64,000 bases of DNA from positions 15,516,322-15,580,321 of the forward strand of contig NC_087084.1 in the NCBI RefSeq assembly GCF_026151205.1, in the 5' to 3' direction. The first letter of the stretch is position 1, and the number at the start of each line of letters is the position of its first letter. Positions 62,945 to 64,000 of the stretch are shown here, piece after piece. This DNA comes from Bolinopsis microptera (lineage: Eukaryota > Ctenophora > Tentaculata > Lobata > Bolinopsidae). The notes under the pieces are model-generated. The model ran no database searches and was not told the origin of the DNA. It worked only from the letters and a program-made list of their open reading frames with translations. The translations under genes were made by a program, and so were the position numbers.

Positions 62945-64000
62945 GGTCTGATTATAACGTCACTCCCCTTCTGGCTCCCCACTAAAGTTAACCTCTTTAT
63001 ATCTGCTGCACCCTTAACCCCCACCTCTTTATATCTGCTGCACCCTTAACCCCCACCTCTTTATATCTGCTGCACCCTTAACCCCCACCTCTTTATATCT
63101 GCTGCACCCTTAACCCCCACCTCTTTATATCTGCTGCACCCTTAACCCCCACCTCTTTATATCTGCTGCACCCTTAACCCCCACCTCTTTATATCTGCTG
63201 CACCCTTAACCCCCACCTCTTTATATCTGCTGCACCCTTAACCCCCACCTCTTTATATCTGCTGCACCCTTAACCCCCACCTCTTTATATCTGCTGCACC
63301 CTTAACCCCCACCTCTTTATATCTGCTGCACCCTTAACCCCCACCTCTTTATATCTGCTGCACCCTTAACCCCCACCTCTTTCTATCTGCTGCACCCTTA
63401 ACCCCCACCTCTTTATATCTGCTGCACCCTTAACCCCCACCTCTTTCTATCTGCTGCACCCTTAACCCCCACCTCTTTATATCTGCTGCACCCTTAACCC
63501 CCACCTCTTTATATCTGCTGCACCCTTAACCCCCACCTCTTTACATCTGCTGCACCCTTAACCCCCACCTCTTTATATCTGCTGCACCCTTAACCCCCAC
63601 CTCTTTATATCTGCTGCACCCTTAACCCCCACCTCTTTATATCTGCTGCACCCTTAACCCCCACCTCTTTCTATCTGCTGCACCCTTAACCCCCACCTCT
63701 TTATATCTGCTGCACCCTTAACCCCCACCTCTTTATATCTGCTGCACCCTTAACCCCCACCTCTTTATATCTGCTGCACCCTTAACCCCCACCTCTTTAT
63801 ATCTGCTGCACCCTTAACCCCCACCTCTTTATATCTGCTGCACCCTTAACCCCCACCTCTTTATATCTGCTGCACCCTTAACCCCCACCTCTTTATATCT
63901 GCTGCACCCTTAACCCCCACCTCTTTCTATCTGCTGCACCCTTAACCCCCACCTCTTTATATCTGCTGCACCCTTAACCCCCACCTCTTTATATCTGCTG
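62945..64000. repeat. 32-bp minisatellite after U2SURP exon 14
   Basis: About 32 copies of ACCTCTTTATATCTGCTGCA plus CCCTTAACCCCC, running off the window end. Copies are almost identical except for TTCTATC and TTACATC variants. Confidence 0.96.

Overview
The window is nuclear DNA from an animal with an intron-rich, repeat-rich genome. Cullin-3 and the spliceosomal factor U2SURP are intact with many phase-consistent GT-AG introns. The repeats (CR1/Jockey-like and RLE-type LINEs, Helitrons, long-TIR and foldback DNA elements, very large minisatellites) point to a non-vertebrate metazoan. I cannot name the phylum from sequence alone. No tRNA, rRNA, CRISPR or bacterial-type operon is visible.

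Layout: 0.15-2.1 kb, a broken LINE reverse transcriptase; 3.5-5.1 kb (minus), a four-EF-hand calmodulin-like gene with a decayed duplicate exon; 5.4-7.7 kb, a 33-bp minisatellite split by a 1.1-kb DNA element with RSS-like CACAGTG ends; 8.6-9.9 kb, unidentified exons; 11-16.7 kb, a satellite of about 366-bp units built from two diverged half-units of about 183 bp; 17.4-19.8 kb, an X-box-like minisatellite, a MITE and a 580-bp GA tract; 19.8-23.6 kb (minus), a five-exon low-complexity protein gene; 24-34 kb, degenerate retroelements, foldback and TIR elements and a Helitron; 34.2-45.7 kb, complete CUL3 (20 exons); 47.0-47.4 kb (minus), an orphan single-exon ORF; 48.3-49.8 kb, short interspersed repeats; 52.2-62.9 kb, U2SURP (14 exons, continuing beyond the window), with an antisense RLE LINE fragment, a second Helitron and several minisatellites in its introns; 62.95-64 kb, a 32-bp tandem array.

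The most unusual theme is that several tandem repeats carry a piece of an exon plus its splice site. One array holds about 50 copies of the CUL3 exon 18 donor, another about 30 copies of a donor in the 19.8-kb gene, and three loci carry copies of CUL3 acceptors. In all four CUL3 cases the extra sites lead quickly to an in-frame stop. A second theme is palindromic GTTACYATGGTAAC-type motifs, matching the RFX/X-box consensus, amplified in several arrays with different spacer sequences. A third is the asymmetric-end CACAGTG element with a 5-bp target duplication, resembling Transib/RAG-type ends. CUL3 (ubiquitin ligase scaffold) and U2SURP (U2 snRNP factor) are housekeeping genes. Nothing in the window suggests that the genes here act in one pathway.
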